The notes under the pieces were generated by a model. It made no database searches. It worked only from the letters and a program-made list of their open reading frames with translations, and was not told the DNA's origin. This document shows positions 17,867-26,612 of a stretch of DNA of 64,000 nt, one piece after another (positions within the stretch are counted from its first letter, which is position 1; each line of letters starts with the position of its first letter). This stretch comes from Hasllibacter sp. MH4015 (GTDB lineage Bacteria > Pseudomonadota > Alphaproteobacteria > Rhodobacterales > Rhodobacteraceae): NCBI RefSeq assembly GCF_020177575.1, contig NZ_JAHTBK010000001.1, forward strand, positions 930,001 through 994,000. The letters run 5' to 3'. The translations under genes were made by a program, and so were the position numbers.

Positions 17867-19341
17867 TCCGCGGCCTCGACCATCTGGAACCCCTTCGCCA
17901 ACTGGTCCTTGGGTTTGACGGGATAGACACCCGAGAAGCACGCATCACAATAGCTTGGCGATTGGGGATCGCGCCCTTCCGCCTCTCCGACCGCGCGGTA
18001 GAGGCCGTCGAGCGTGAGGAACCGCAGCGACGCGACGCCGAGGTGATCGCGCATCTCGTCCTCGGACATGGTGGCGGCGAGCAGCTTTTCGCGGTCGGGC
18101 GTGTCGACGCCGTAGAAGCACGGCCATGCGGTGGGGGGCGAGGCGATGCGGAAATGCACCTCTGCCGCGCCCGCATCAAGGATCATCTCCTTGATCTTGC
18201 GGCTGGTTGTGCCGCGCACGACGCTGTCATCGACCAGGATCACGCGCTTGCCGCGAATAAGGGCGCGGTTCACATTGAGTTTCAGGCGGACCCCCATGTT
18301 GCGGATTTCCGCGGTGGGTTCGATGAAGGTCCGACCCATGTAATTGTTGCGGATGATCCCCATGGCGTAGGGGATGCCGCTTTGCAGGGAATAGCCGATG
18401 GCGGCAGGCGTGCCGCTGTCCGGGACGGGGCAGACCAGATCGGCGTCGACCGGCGCTTCCTTCGCCAGTTCACGGCCGATATTTTCCCGCGTTTCATAGA
18501 CGGAACGCCCGCCCAACTGGCTGTCGGGGCGGCTGAAATAGACATGTTCGAAGATGCAGAAGCGCGACTTGGCGGGGCGGAAGGGAAAGTGGCTTTCGAC
18601 GCCATCGGGCGTGATGACCACCATCTCTCCGGCCTCGATCTCGCGGACGAATTCCGCGCCGATGATGTCGAGTGCGCAGGTCTCCGACGCCAGCGCCCAT
18701 CCGTCGCCCACCCGGCCCAGAACCAGCGGGCGCACACCCAGACGGTCGCGGCAGCCGATCAGCTTTGTGCGGGTCATCGCCACAACCGAAAACGCGCCTT
18801 CGACCTTGCGCAGGGCCTCTTCCATGCGGTCAGGGATGTTCTGGCCCATGGAGCGTGCCATCAGGTGGATGATGCATTCGCTGTCGGAAGTGCTTTGAAA
18901 GATCGAGCCGCGTTCGATCAATTCGCGGCGCAGGGCGTTGGCGTTGGTGATGTTGCCGTTATGGGCAATTGCCGCACCACCCATGGAAAACTCGCCGAAA
19001 AACGGCTGGACGTCCCGGATCGCGGTCTGGCCCTTGGAGCCGGTGGTGGAATAGCGCACATGCCCGATGCCGATCCGGCCCGGCAATTGCGCCATCATGC
19101 TTTGCGAGGTGAAATTGTCCCGCACGAGGCCCATGCGGCGCTGCTGGTTGAATCCGGTATCGGGATGGTGAGTGACGATCCCGCCCGCTTCCTGTCCGCG
19201 ATGTTGGAGAGCGTGCAAACCGAGGGCTACGAAATTGGCGGCGTCCGCCACGCCGATCACCCCGAATACCCCACATTCCTCACGCAGCTTGTCGTCGTCC
19301 CCGGCGTCGAACGGGTGGCGGGGGAACTGTGTCTCGTCCAT
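17863..19341 (-). CDS. purF: Amidophosphoribosyltransferase (glutamine PRPP amidotransferase)
   Basis: The 492-residue enzyme makes phosphoribosylamine, the first step of purine synthesis. The N-terminal nucleophile Cys23 is in REECGVFGVIGV after a 22-residue propeptide. Later come the glutaminase block HNGNITNANALRREL and the PRPP site VILVDDSVVRGTTSRK. In many proteobacteria cvpA lies directly upstream. Here cvpA is 2.2 kb away, behind a three-gene island. Confidence 0.97.
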   Translation of the reverse strand: MDETQFPRHPFDAGDDDKLREECGVFGVIGVADAANFVALGLHALQHRGQEAGGIVTHHPDTGFNQQRRMGLVRDNFTSQSMMAQLPGRIGIGHVRYSTTGSKGQTAIRDVQPFFGEFSMGGAAIAHNGNITNANALRRELIERGSIFQSTSDSECIIHLMARSMGQNIPDRMEEALRKVEGAFSVVAMTRTKLIGCRDRLGVRPLVLGRVGDGWALASETCALDIIGAEFVREIEAGEMVVITPDGVESHFPFRPAKSRFCIFEHVYFSRPDSQLGGRSVYETRENIGRELAKEAPVDADLVCPVPDSGTPAAIGYSLQSGIPYAMGIIRNNYMGRTFIEPTAEIRNMGVRLKLNVNRALIRGKRVILVDDSVVRGTTSRKIKEMILDAGAAEVHFRIASPPTAWPCFYGVDTPDREKLLAATMSEDEMRDHLGVASLRFLTLDGLYRAVGEAEGRDPQSPSYCDACFSGVYPVKPKDQLAKGFQMVEAAE

Positions 19342-19501
19342 CGGGCGAATCTCCGGGGCGTGGCAACATCCTTCACATAAGGTGCGGGGGGCGTGGTGTC
19401 ATCAAACGATCATACTTCGCGTGGCAGAACGCCGCGCAATGGACCGGCACGTCGATTTCAGGTAGGCTGCCCGCAAAACAAGAACACGATTGGAGAGGCA
19501 T

Positions 19502-19957
19502 ATGCGGTTGGTCATGTTTCTGGCGGGCGCCGCCATGGCAGGCAGTTATTTCGTCACCTGGGTCGAGCCGCCCTTCGCGGGACAGGAATTCTCCCCTGCC
19601 GCCGTGATCGGCGACACCTACCAGGAGATCATCGACAGCGGCACGTGGCAGGCGCGGGTGTTCCTGGCGGGCTTCGCCCTGGCCGCCCTGACGGCACTTG
19701 TGGCGATCCTGGGCCGGGCGTCGGGCCTGCTGGCCATCCTCGCCGGCGCATCGCCCCTTGCGCTTGGGGTGCATTACTACCTGCAGGCCGAGGACATAGG
19801 CAGCGATATCGGCCTGCCATTCCAGGTGTCGTTACAAGACCTCGGACAGGCCTGGGAATTGGTGGGCGATTTCGTCCGCGCAGGCCTGTGGATGTACCTT
19901 GGCGGCGCGCTTCTGCTGCTGCTTTTGGGTATGACGCGCAGCTTCGGCAGCCGATAG
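19502..19957 (+). CDS. Membrane protein of unknown function
   Basis: The 151-residue protein is hydrophobic with about four membrane segments (around 3-20, 52-70, 72-92 and 128-146). No family is recognised. The ATG has GGAGAGG directly upstream. A TTG four codons earlier is less likely. It opens the plus-strand side of the island between purF and cvpA and is convergent with a 68-residue ORF. Confidence 0.65.
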   Translation: MRLVMFLAGAAMAGSYFVTWVEPPFAGQEFSPAAVIGDTYQEIIDSGTWQARVFLAGFALAALTALVAILGRASGLLAILAGASPLALGVHYYLQAEDIGSDIGLPFQVSLQDLGQAWELVGDFVRAGLWMYLGGALLLLLLGMTRSFGSR

Positions 19958-19962
19958 GTTGC

Positions 19963-20169
19963 TCAGACCAGGCCGGGAAGCGCAAGGATCTGCATCACTC
20001 CAAGAAGGCAGCACGGCAGAAGCAGAGTGATCTTCGGGCCGGAGCGGCGGGGTGCGTTTGTGCGGCCAAACATCTCCGCCGCGGCCTGGGCGCGGGCCCG
20101 ACGTCCGATGGCCATGTAATGGGCGGTGTCGATGGATCCATCGGCGCGGGTTTTGATTGTGTCGGTCAT
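19963..20169 (-). CDS. Small protein with C-terminal membrane segment
   Basis: The 68-residue ORF has a polar N-terminus (MTDTIKTRADGSIDTAHYMA), a basic patch (GRRARAQAAAEM), and a hydrophobic C-terminal segment ITLLLPCCLLGVMQILALPG (about 47-66). GGAGG lies upstream of the ATG. It diverges from the winged-helix/hydrolase gene across a 157-base shared region, so it is a plausible target of that regulator. No family is recognised. Confidence 0.65.
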   Translation of the reverse strand: MTDTIKTRADGSIDTAHYMAIGRRARAQAAAEMFGRTNAPRRSGPKITLLLPCCLLGVMQILALPGLV

Positions 20170-20326
20170 GTCAGTGCCTCCGTTTGATCGTGATGTCCAA
20201 AGTCTGAGACAGGTCGGATCACGGCGCTTGAAGCCGGTCTGAAGATATCCTGAAGGACATCGTGATTTGTCCTCAAGGGCGTCCAAAGGCCTTGAGACGG
20301 CGCAGAATTTCGCGTCAGGATCGGTC
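20170..20326. promoter_or_regulatory. Divergent control region with an imperfect inverted repeat
   Basis: It holds ATCGTGATGTCC (20187-20198) and GGACATCGTGAT (20255-20266), inverted copies matching at ten of twelve positions and 56 bases apart. They could be half-sites for the adjacent winged-helix protein. This is inference from symmetry only. Confidence 0.3.
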
Positions 20327-21499
20327 ATGCGGTATGAATTCGGACCATGCGAGTTGGACGTTGCAGGCCATCGCCTGGTCGTTGGTGGCATGCCCGTGCA
20401 TGTGGAGCCGCAGGTCTTCGACCTGATCGCGGCCCTGGCGAAGGCGGCCCCCGATCTGCTGAGTTACGACGACATGATCGCGCAGGTCTGGAAGGGGCGG
20501 ATCGTGTCGGAAGCGACGTTGAGCGCGCGGATCAGCGCCGCTCGCGCCGCCCTTGGGGACACGGGCAAAGCGCAGGCGGTGCTCAGGACAGTGCCGCGGC
20601 GGGGCGTGCAATTGGTGCTTCCGGTAAACAGGCACGGCGGCCTGCCGAAACCCGATGCGCCGATGTCAGACCGGCAGGTGATCCGCTACATCGCCTCAGC
20701 CGACGGCACGTCGATCGCATATGCGACGTCGGGGCAGGAGGGCCCGGTGCTGGTGCGGGGCGGGCATTGGCTGTCCCATCTGGAACATGATTGGTCTAAC
20801 CCGGTCTGGCGCCCGTGGTTGGAGCGGCTGGGCCACGGGCGGCGGTTGGTCCGATATGATCCTCGGGGGTCGGGCCTGTCCCAGCGGGGTGTCGCGGCCC
20901 TGACGCAATCGCAGTTTGTCGATGATCTGGCCTGCGTTTTGGATGCAACGACCGAAGGCCCGGTGGATGTCTTCGCGGTCTCGCAAAGCGTGCCTGTGGT
21001 GTTGAGTTACGCGGCGCGGCATCCGGGGCGGATTCGGCGGATGGTTCTGGTCAACGGGTTTGTCGAGGGGTCCATCTTGCGCGGCGATGTGGACGCGACG
21101 CAGGCGATGGTGTCGATGATCCGGGCGGGGTGGGGCGATCCGGCGAGCCCGTTCGTGCAGGCCTTCACCAAGGTGTTCCTGCCCGATGCCGATCTGGCAG
21201 AGACCAACAGCATCGCCTCCATGCAGGCCGTGTCGGCCAGTGCCGAAGAAGCGGCTAACCTGCGATTGGCCATCGGTGCATTTGATGCCTCTGCCATACT
21301 GGAACAGGTCCTCGCGCCCGCGCTTGTCCTGTCGTCCCAGGGCGACGCGATCCATCCCAGGGCGCAGAGCCTGACGCTCGCACGTCGCCTGCCGAATGCG
21401 GAGTTTCAGTCGCTGGAGACGTCAAACCATATCATCCCGCCGTCCGATCCTGCCTTCGGACAGATGATGGATGCGGTGGACCTGTTCCTCGCGGACTAG
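20327..21499 (+). CDS. Winged-helix (OmpR/CadC-type) DNA-binding domain fused to alpha/beta hydrolase
   Basis: The 390-residue protein carries a trans_reg_C-type winged helix at about 1-100: EPQVFDLIAAL, recognition-helix region SEATLSARISAARAAL, and wing RTVPRRGVQL. An alpha/beta hydrolase domain follows from about 115 to 390. The likely triad is Ser221 (AVSQSVPV), Asp340 (QGDAIHP) and His368 (SNHIIPP), although the nucleophile elbow lacks the usual glycines. There is no membrane segment, unlike CadC. The hydrolase domain may sense or destroy the inducing ligand. The gene is divergent from a small membrane protein gene. Confidence 0.8.
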   Translation: MRYEFGPCELDVAGHRLVVGGMPVHVEPQVFDLIAALAKAAPDLLSYDDMIAQVWKGRIVSEATLSARISAARAALGDTGKAQAVLRTVPRRGVQLVLPVNRHGGLPKPDAPMSDRQVIRYIASADGTSIAYATSGQEGPVLVRGGHWLSHLEHDWSNPVWRPWLERLGHGRRLVRYDPRGSGLSQRGVAALTQSQFVDDLACVLDATTEGPVDVFAVSQSVPVVLSYAARHPGRIRRMVLVNGFVEGSILRGDVDATQAMVSMIRAGWGDPASPFVQAFTKVFLPDADLAETNSIASMQAVSASAEEAANLRLAIGAFDASAILEQVLAPALVLSSQGDAIHPRAQSLTLARRLPNAEFQSLETSNHIIPPSDPAFGQMMDAVDLFLAD

Positions 21500-21502
21500 G
21501 TG

Positions 21503-22081
21503 CTATTCCGAGGCGGGCGCGGCGTCACTTCCCGGCTCTTCCCCGACAAGCGTGTTGTAGCGTTCCAGAATCCAGCCGGGCATGTCCGTGGGGATCTGCG
21601 CCTCAATCTGTTCTTGCATGGAAGCGAAGACAGCGGCGGAGCGGCTTTCGGAAATGGCCGGGATCGGTTCGTCGCCCACCACGCGGTCATAGGCGATCAG
21701 CGCCACGACGACGAGCAGAACACCACGCGCCACGCCGAAGAGGAAACCAAGGCCCGCGTCGATCCCGCCAAGTGCGGACCGTTGCACGACCGAAGAGAAG
21801 AGCGGCGTGAACAGGGACACGACCACAAGGGCCACGACGAATACGATGGCAAAGCTTGCCAGTATGCCCAATTCCCGGCTGTCGCCGATGAAATCGCCGA
21901 GATAGGGGATCTCGGTTATCAGCGGCAGGGCGTTGGGCGCGAAAAGGAAAGCCACGACGGCGGCGGCGATCCATCCCAGGATCGACATGACCTCACGCAC
22001 GAAACCCCTTGCATAGGCAAGGATGGCCGAGATCACGATGACCCCGCCGACGACCCCGTCGAAAATGGTGAATCCGTCCAT
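21503..22081 (-). CDS. cvpA: CvpA family membrane protein
   Basis: The 192-residue protein has four predicted membrane helices in its first 135 residues (IFDGVVGGVIVISAILAYARG opens the family signature) and a polar C-terminal tail. CvpA was named for colicin V export, and its envelope function is still unclear. GAGGGCAGAC precedes the ATG. It follows radA on the same strand. Its usual neighbour purF is displaced. Confidence 0.85.
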   Translation of the reverse strand: MDGFTIFDGVVGGVIVISAILAYARGFVREVMSILGWIAAAVVAFLFAPNALPLITEIPYLGDFIGDSRELGILASFAIVFVVALVVVSLFTPLFSSVVQRSALGGIDAGLGFLFGVARGVLLVVVALIAYDRVVGDEPIPAISESRSAAVFASMQEQIEAQIPTDMPGWILERYNTLVGEEPGSDAAPASE

Positions 22082-22117
22082 GTCTGCCCTCAGCCCTCTT
22101 GCATCGCATCGCGCGCG

Positions 22118-23485
22118 TTATCCTGCCCCGAAGACCTCTCCCACGAAAGCAGGGAGATCCGCCATCGACTGCACCTTGACACCTGCATTGTCGGCGATCC
22201 GGCAGCCCGAGGGGGCGATTGCGGTGGAAAAACCAAGTTTCACCGCTTCTTTCAACCGATTTTCCGCCTGAGACACCGGACGCAGCGCGCCCGAGAGCGA
22301 TAGTTCCCCGAAAACCACGGTTTCGCGGGGCAAAGCTGCGTCCTCACGCGCCGAAAGCAGCGCGGCGGCAACGGCCAGATCGGCGGCGGGTTCCGAGATG
22401 CGCATGCCGCCCGCGATGTTGAGGTAGACGTCCAGGCCCTGGAACGAGATGCCGGCGCGCGCCTCCAGCACAGCAAGGATCATGCTGAGCCGCGAGCCAT
22501 CCCACCCCACAACCGCGCGGCGCGGCTGGCTGAGGTTGGAGGGCGCGACAAGGGCCTGGAATTCGACCAGGACGGGGCGCGTGCCTTCGATGCCCGCGAA
22601 GACGACGGAGCCCGGTGCGGGTTCCTCCCGGTCGCTGAGAAACAGGGCGGAGGGGTTGGCGACTTCGGCCAGGCCACGGCCCGTCATCTCGAACACGCCG
22701 ATCTCGTCCGCCGGGCCGAACCGGTTCTTGACCGAGCGCAGGATGCGGAATTGGTGCCCGCGCTCGCCTTCGAAATACAGCACCGTATCGACCATGTGCT
22801 CCACCACGCGAGGGCCCGCGATCTGGCCTTCCTTGGTGACGTGCCCCACCAGCATGACGGAAGTGCCACGCCGCTTGGCGAAGGTCGTGAGTTCATGAGA
22901 CGACGCGCGAACCTGGCTGACGGAACCGGGCGCGCTGTCCACGGTGTCGAGCCACATCGTCTGGATCGAATCGATGATGGCAAGGTCGGGCTGCTCTGCC
23001 TCCAGCGTGGTGAGGATGTCGCGCAAGTTGGTTTCAGCCGCCAGCATCACGGCGCTGTCGCTGAGGCCCAGACGCTCGGCGCGCATCCGGACCTGCGCCG
23101 TGGCTTCCTCGCCCGAGACGTAAACGACCTTCAGCCCCTGCCGGGCAAAGGCGGCGGCGGCTTGCAGGAGAAGTGTGGATTTGCCGATGCCGGGATCGCC
23201 CCCCACCAAGGTGGCCGACGCAGGCACCAGACCGCCGCCAAGGACGCGGTCCAACTCCGCAACGCCGGAGGATTGGCGGGGCGGCGGTGTCTCTTTCGTG
23301 CGCAGATCCTTGAGGACCATCTTTTTGCCCTTGGCCGAGCCGAGGGCGGCCTTGCCCGGACCTGCGCCGAGGGGGGCCTCTTCGCGGATCGTGTTCCATT
23401 CCCCGCAATCGTCGCAGCGGCCGGACCATTTCTTGTGGACGGCCCCGCAGGACGAGCAAGTGAATTGAGTGACGGGTTTGGCCAT
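22118..23485 (-). CDS. radA: DNA repair protein RadA
   Basis: The 455-residue RecA-like branch-migration protein has an N-terminal zinc finger (Cys10, Cys13, Cys24, Cys27: CSSCGAVHKKWSGRCDDC), Walker A GGDPGIGKSTLLLQ, and the RadA-specific KNRFG in LRSVKNRFGPADE. The C-terminal domain is Lon-protease-like (DVYLNIAGGMRISEPAADLA). It processes recombination intermediates. The length is normal. Confidence 0.96.
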   Translation of the reverse strand: MAKPVTQFTCSSCGAVHKKWSGRCDDCGEWNTIREEAPLGAGPGKAALGSAKGKKMVLKDLRTKETPPPRQSSGVAELDRVLGGGLVPASATLVGGDPGIGKSTLLLQAAAAFARQGLKVVYVSGEEATAQVRMRAERLGLSDSAVMLAAETNLRDILTTLEAEQPDLAIIDSIQTMWLDTVDSAPGSVSQVRASSHELTTFAKRRGTSVMLVGHVTKEGQIAGPRVVEHMVDTVLYFEGERGHQFRILRSVKNRFGPADEIGVFEMTGRGLAEVANPSALFLSDREEPAPGSVVFAGIEGTRPVLVEFQALVAPSNLSQPRRAVVGWDGSRLSMILAVLEARAGISFQGLDVYLNIAGGMRISEPAADLAVAAALLSAREDAALPRETVVFGELSLSGALRPVSQAENRLKEAVKLGFSTAIAPSGCRIADNAGVKVQSMADLPAFVGEVFGAG

Positions 23486-23590
23486 ATCGGGGGTTTAGCG
23501 ATGCGCGTGGGGAAGGGGAATAGGGGTCGGGTTAAGGGACGTGCGGAATTCTTGATCAATGGAAATGGGGATCGCGGCTCGATGATGCGC

Positions 23591-24040
23591 CTACCGCTGC
23601 GTGACGGCGCGTTTCGTGAGGATGGAGATAGTCAGCGAGGCCAGAACGCAAGCGGTGAAGAGCCACAGGCCCCATGCCGTCTCCACCCGCCCGACGGACA
23701 GCCCCTTGGCAAGCGTGACATAGACCGCGATCAGGAACACGTCCGCCATGGCCAGCTTACCCGCGATTTCCAGTGCGGGCAGCAGGCGGGTGGGCGCGCG
23801 GGAAAGCTGCACGAGCGAGAGGCAGATCGTCTTTCCCGTCGGCGCCACCAGCGCAAGGAGCGCGACAAGGCTTGCCAGCGCGACCTCTCCATCCTCCCAC
23901 AACGCGCCGATGCCCGACAGAATGGAGATTTCCGACAGGTTAAAGAACGGCAGCAGGCCCGCGCGCATGAGGGGCGCGAACCACGACACCGGAAACAGGA
24001 CCAGAAGGCAGAGATTGGCGGCAATCAGGGCGCGGGGCAT
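23591..24040 (-). CDS. PqiA-like (paraquat-inducible protein A family) membrane protein
   Basis: The 149-residue protein has about four membrane helices and resembles one PqiA half-domain: SWFAPLMRAGLLPFF, ILSGIGALWEDGEVALA, and LEIAGKLAMADVFLIAVY. PqiA proteins work with MCE proteins in envelope lipid transport. Here it is near mlaE and mlaF but no MCE gene is visible. It is one of three consecutive minus-strand membrane proteins downstream of mlaF. I start it at MPRALIAANL. Confidence 0.75.
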   Translation of the reverse strand: MPRALIAANLCLLVLFPVSWFAPLMRAGLLPFFNLSEISILSGIGALWEDGEVALASLVALLALVAPTGKTICLSLVQLSRAPTRLLPALEIAGKLAMADVFLIAVYVTLAKGLSVGRVETAWGLWLFTACVLASLTISILTKRAVTQR

Positions 24041-24101
24041 GGCGGGGCCTTGTGTGGTTCGAGCCTGCACGATGTGGGAGCGACAGGGTCGGGCGCAAGG
24101 C

Positions 24102-24470
24102 CTAAAGAACTTGGCGGAGTAGGATCACGGCGGCGCCGATGAGCAAGGTCAGGGCGACGCGCAGGATCGGGAATGCCCGGGTATCGTTCAAGTCCGAGAG
24201 GGTCGCTTGGATGCCGTAGGCCAAACCGGCGGGAAAGATCACCGCGATCAGTGCCACGACCGATGGCAGGCCCACCAATGCGCCGATCAGCACGATGACG
24301 ACGAGCAGGATCATGACCGGTACAAGATTGCCCAGAAGCTCCGTCACCGCCGCGACATGGCGGTTCGGCTCTAATTGCCAAAGGCGGCGCAGCCACGCGA
24401 CGCCACTCAGGCACGCAAACACCCACAGAAGAGTGGCCAGCGCCTCGATCATCGCGATGGGGGTTGGCAT
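24102..24470 (-). CDS. Small integral membrane protein
   Basis: The 122-residue protein has three or four hydrophobic helices (about 8-25, 45-65, 68-88, 103-120). It starts MPTPIAMIEALATLLW. The family is not recognised. It is 14 bases after the next upstream membrane protein gene and probably in the same transcript. Architecture suggests a membrane scaffold or channel-like protein, but nothing specific can be said. Confidence 0.65.
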   Translation of the reverse strand: MPTPIAMIEALATLLWVFACLSGVAWLRRLWQLEPNRHVAAVTELLGNLVPVMILLVVIVLIGALVGLPSVVALIAVIFPAGLAYGIQATLSDLNDTRAFPILRVALTLLIGAAVILLRQVL

Positions 24471-24484
24471 GGGAAGGCCTTTCG

Positions 24485-24919
24485 TCAGGTAGGTGCGGAA
24501 ACTGTGAGAGCGAAGATGATGCCGAGGGCGACGGCCAGGGCAAGCACGGCCAAGGCGGCGACGTCGATCCAGCGCGGCTGCATCCGGGTCTTCAACAGGC
24601 TGCGGATCCAGGTGACGGCGAGCCACGAGATTGCGAACAAGACGATGAAGAACCAGGTGCCGGAGTGGCGTGCCGCGTCGGAGACAAGGGCCCGGGCCAG
24701 TAGATCGACGAGGCCGACGGATAGCGCCAGTCCGGCGGAGGTCAGCAGTGTCCAGTGAAGGGCACGCAAATGGGGAAAGCGACGCAGCTTAAGGATCGCG
24801 CCCAGTCCGATCAGGATCGGGATCAGCCGCATCAGGATGACCAGCGCTCCGATCAAGGCGATTTGCGGTCCACTTGTGGCGGCGACGAAGTCGATGGAGG
24901 GGGTGATATCGGCGTCCAT
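24485..24919 (-). CDS. Small integral membrane protein
   Basis: The 144-residue protein has four probable helices (about 18-42, 55-75, 85-108, 120-140). It starts MDADITPSIDFVAAT. No family is recognised. It is 51 bases downstream of mlaF on the same strand, so it likely belongs to the alr-mlaE-mlaF transcript. Confidence 0.65.
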   Translation of the reverse strand: MDADITPSIDFVAATSGPQIALIGALVILMRLIPILIGLGAILKLRRFPHLRALHWTLLTSAGLALSVGLVDLLARALVSDAARHSGTWFFIVLFAISWLAVTWIRSLLKTRMQPRWIDVAALAVLALAVALGIIFALTVSAPT

Positions 24920-24970
24920 GGCCCTCGTTTGGCGGGCGCGCGGCGTGCGTGCAAGGGCAAAGCCGTGGGC

Positions 24971-25717
24971 TCAGCGCAGTGTCTCGATCGGACCGTCCGC
25001 ATGGCCGCCGATGAATTGCCTGAGATAGGGATCGTCCGCATCGTCCATGTCCGACACGGCGCCGTACCAGCGGATCTTGCCGTCATGGAGCATGGCCACG
25101 CGTGATGCGATCGCCCGGACCGAGGACATGTCGTGGGTGATCGTGATCGTGGTGGCCCCCATCTCGGACACGATTTCGGAGATCAGGTCGTTGATGACAT
25201 TGGACATGATCGGGTCGAGGCCGGTCGTGGGCTCGTCGAAGAAGATGATCTCGGGCTCTGCCGCGATGGCGCGTGCCAGGCCCGCGCGTTTCTGCATCCC
25301 GCCCGAGAGTTCGGATGGGTAGAGATCGGCGGTGTCGGCCGACAGGCCCACGCGCTTGAGCTTCTCCACGGCGACCTCCCGCGCGTCGGCGCGGGACAGC
25401 TTCTGCGGCCCGCGCAGAAGGCGGAAGGCGACGTTTTGCCAGACGTTCAGGGAATCGAACAAGGCAGCCCCCTGAAACAGCATCCCGAACTGGTCGAGGT
25501 AATCCGCGGACCCGGGGGGCTGCCCGTCGATCGCGATCGTGCCGTGATCGAGTCGGATCAAGCCCAGGATGCATTTCAGGAGCACCGATTTGCCGGTGCC
25601 AGAGCCGCCGATCACGACGAGGCTTTCACCGTCGTCCACGTCCAGCGTGATCCCGCGCAGGACACGCTTGGTGCCGAAGCTCTTGCTCAGGTCGTGGAGG
25701 GCGATCTTGGCTATCAT
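24971..25717 (-). CDS. mlaF: ABC transporter ATP-binding protein, MlaF type
   Basis: The 248-residue ATPase has Walker A GGSGTGKSVLLK, Q-loop LFQGAALFDSL, signature LSGGMQKRAGLARA, Walker B IIFFDEPTTGLDP and switch ITHDM. The GMQKR signature and the partner MlaE are typical of phospholipid (Mla) transporters of the inner membrane. It is separated from mlaE by 112 bases that hold an intergenic repeat. No MlaD/MCE substrate-binding gene is present in the window. Confidence 0.92.
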   Translation of the reverse strand: MIAKIALHDLSKSFGTKRVLRGITLDVDDGESLVVIGGSGTGKSVLLKCILGLIRLDHGTIAIDGQPPGSADYLDQFGMLFQGAALFDSLNVWQNVAFRLLRGPQKLSRADAREVAVEKLKRVGLSADTADLYPSELSGGMQKRAGLARAIAAEPEIIFFDEPTTGLDPIMSNVINDLISEIVSEMGATTITITHDMSSVRAIASRVAMLHDGKIRWYGAVSDMDDADDPYLRQFIGGHADGPIETLR

Positions 25718-25770
25718 CGGATGTCTTGGTCAGCGGAGCGGGGCAAGCCCGCATTTTCTTGCGTGATTGG

Positions 25771-25825
25771 TTGGGGGCCAGCCCCCAAACCCCCGAGGTA
25801 TTTTCGAAGCAAAGAGGGGCGGGGC
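25771..25825 (+). repeat. Intergenic repeat with GGTATTTTC core and hairpin (copy 6)
   Basis: A perfect eight-base-pair hairpin TTGGGGGC-CA-GCCCCCAA is followed by CCCCCGAGGTATTTTCGAAG and CAAAGAGGGGC. It closely matches the element between ureF and ureG. It lies inside the mlaE-mlaF spacer, antisense to the operon. Confidence 0.85.
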
Positions 25826-25829
25826 GGTA

Positions 25830-26612
25830 TCATGCGGAGAAGAACGCTTCCGTCAGCAGGTAATTGGCGGCGAGGATCAGGATGGAGGCGGAGACGACCG
25901 CTTGCGTTGTGGCCCGCCCCACACCGCGCGCGCCGCGCCCGGAATTCATGCCGTGAAAGCAGCCCATCAAGGCCACTATGAAGCCGAAGGCGGCGCCCTT
26001 GATGAGGCCGGAGGTGATGTCCCAAAGCTCCAGGAAATCGCGCGTGTTGGCGAGGTAGGCCGCCTCGTTGAAGCCGAGCCGCGAGGTGGAGACGAGGTAG
26101 CCACCGAAGATACCGATGCTGTCGCCCACGGCGACGAGGATGGGCAGCGATACGGTGGCCGCGACAAGGCGTGGCACCGTCAGGTATTTCATCGGGTCGG
26201 TGGAAAGCGTGCGGAGCGCGTCGATCTGTTCCGTGACTTTCATCGTGGCGATTTCGGCCGCGATGGCAGAGGCGACCCGGCCCGCCACCATCAGGCCACC
26301 CAGAACGGGGCCCAGTTCACGGGTTATGCCGATTGCGACGATCTGGGGGACCACGGCCTCCGCGTTGAACCGCGCACCGCCCGCGTAGATCTGCAGCGCC
26401 AGCGCGCCACCGGTGAAGAGCGCGGTGAGGCCGACGACGGGCAGGGAGAGCCAGCCAATGGTCAGGAATTGCTGTGCCGTTTCGCGGAGGTAGATGGGTG
26501 GAACGACAGTGTGGCGCAGCGCGGACAGGGCGAAGATCGCAACCTGTCCGATCCGCGCCAGCAGCGTCAGGATCGTGCGCCCAAGCGCGCCGAAGGGGGC
26601 AAGGCGCGTCAT
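25830..26612 (-). CDS. mlaE: ABC transporter permease, MlaE type
   Basis: The 260-residue permease has a MlaE core: [19 protein letters not shown], the EQ-loop region [19 protein letters not shown] that contacts the ATPase, and [19 protein letters not shown]. About five or six membrane helices are seen. It would form the membrane part of a lipid transporter with MlaF. Its ATG overlaps the alr stop (ATGA), so it is coupled to alr. An apparent upstream extension of the frame is only alr read in another frame. Confidence 0.92.
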   Translation of the reverse strand: MTRLAPFGALGRTILTLLARIGQVAIFALSALRHTVVPPIYLRETAQQFLTIGWLSLPVVGLTALFTGGALALQIYAGGARFNAEAVVPQIVAIGITRELGPVLGGLMVAGRVASAIAAEIATMKVTEQIDALRTLSTDPMKYLTVPRLVAATVSLPILVAVGDSIGIFGGYLVSTSRLGFNEAAYLANTRDFLELWDITSGLIKGAAFGFIVALMGCFHGMNSGRGARGVGRATTQAVVSASILILAANYLLTEAFFSA

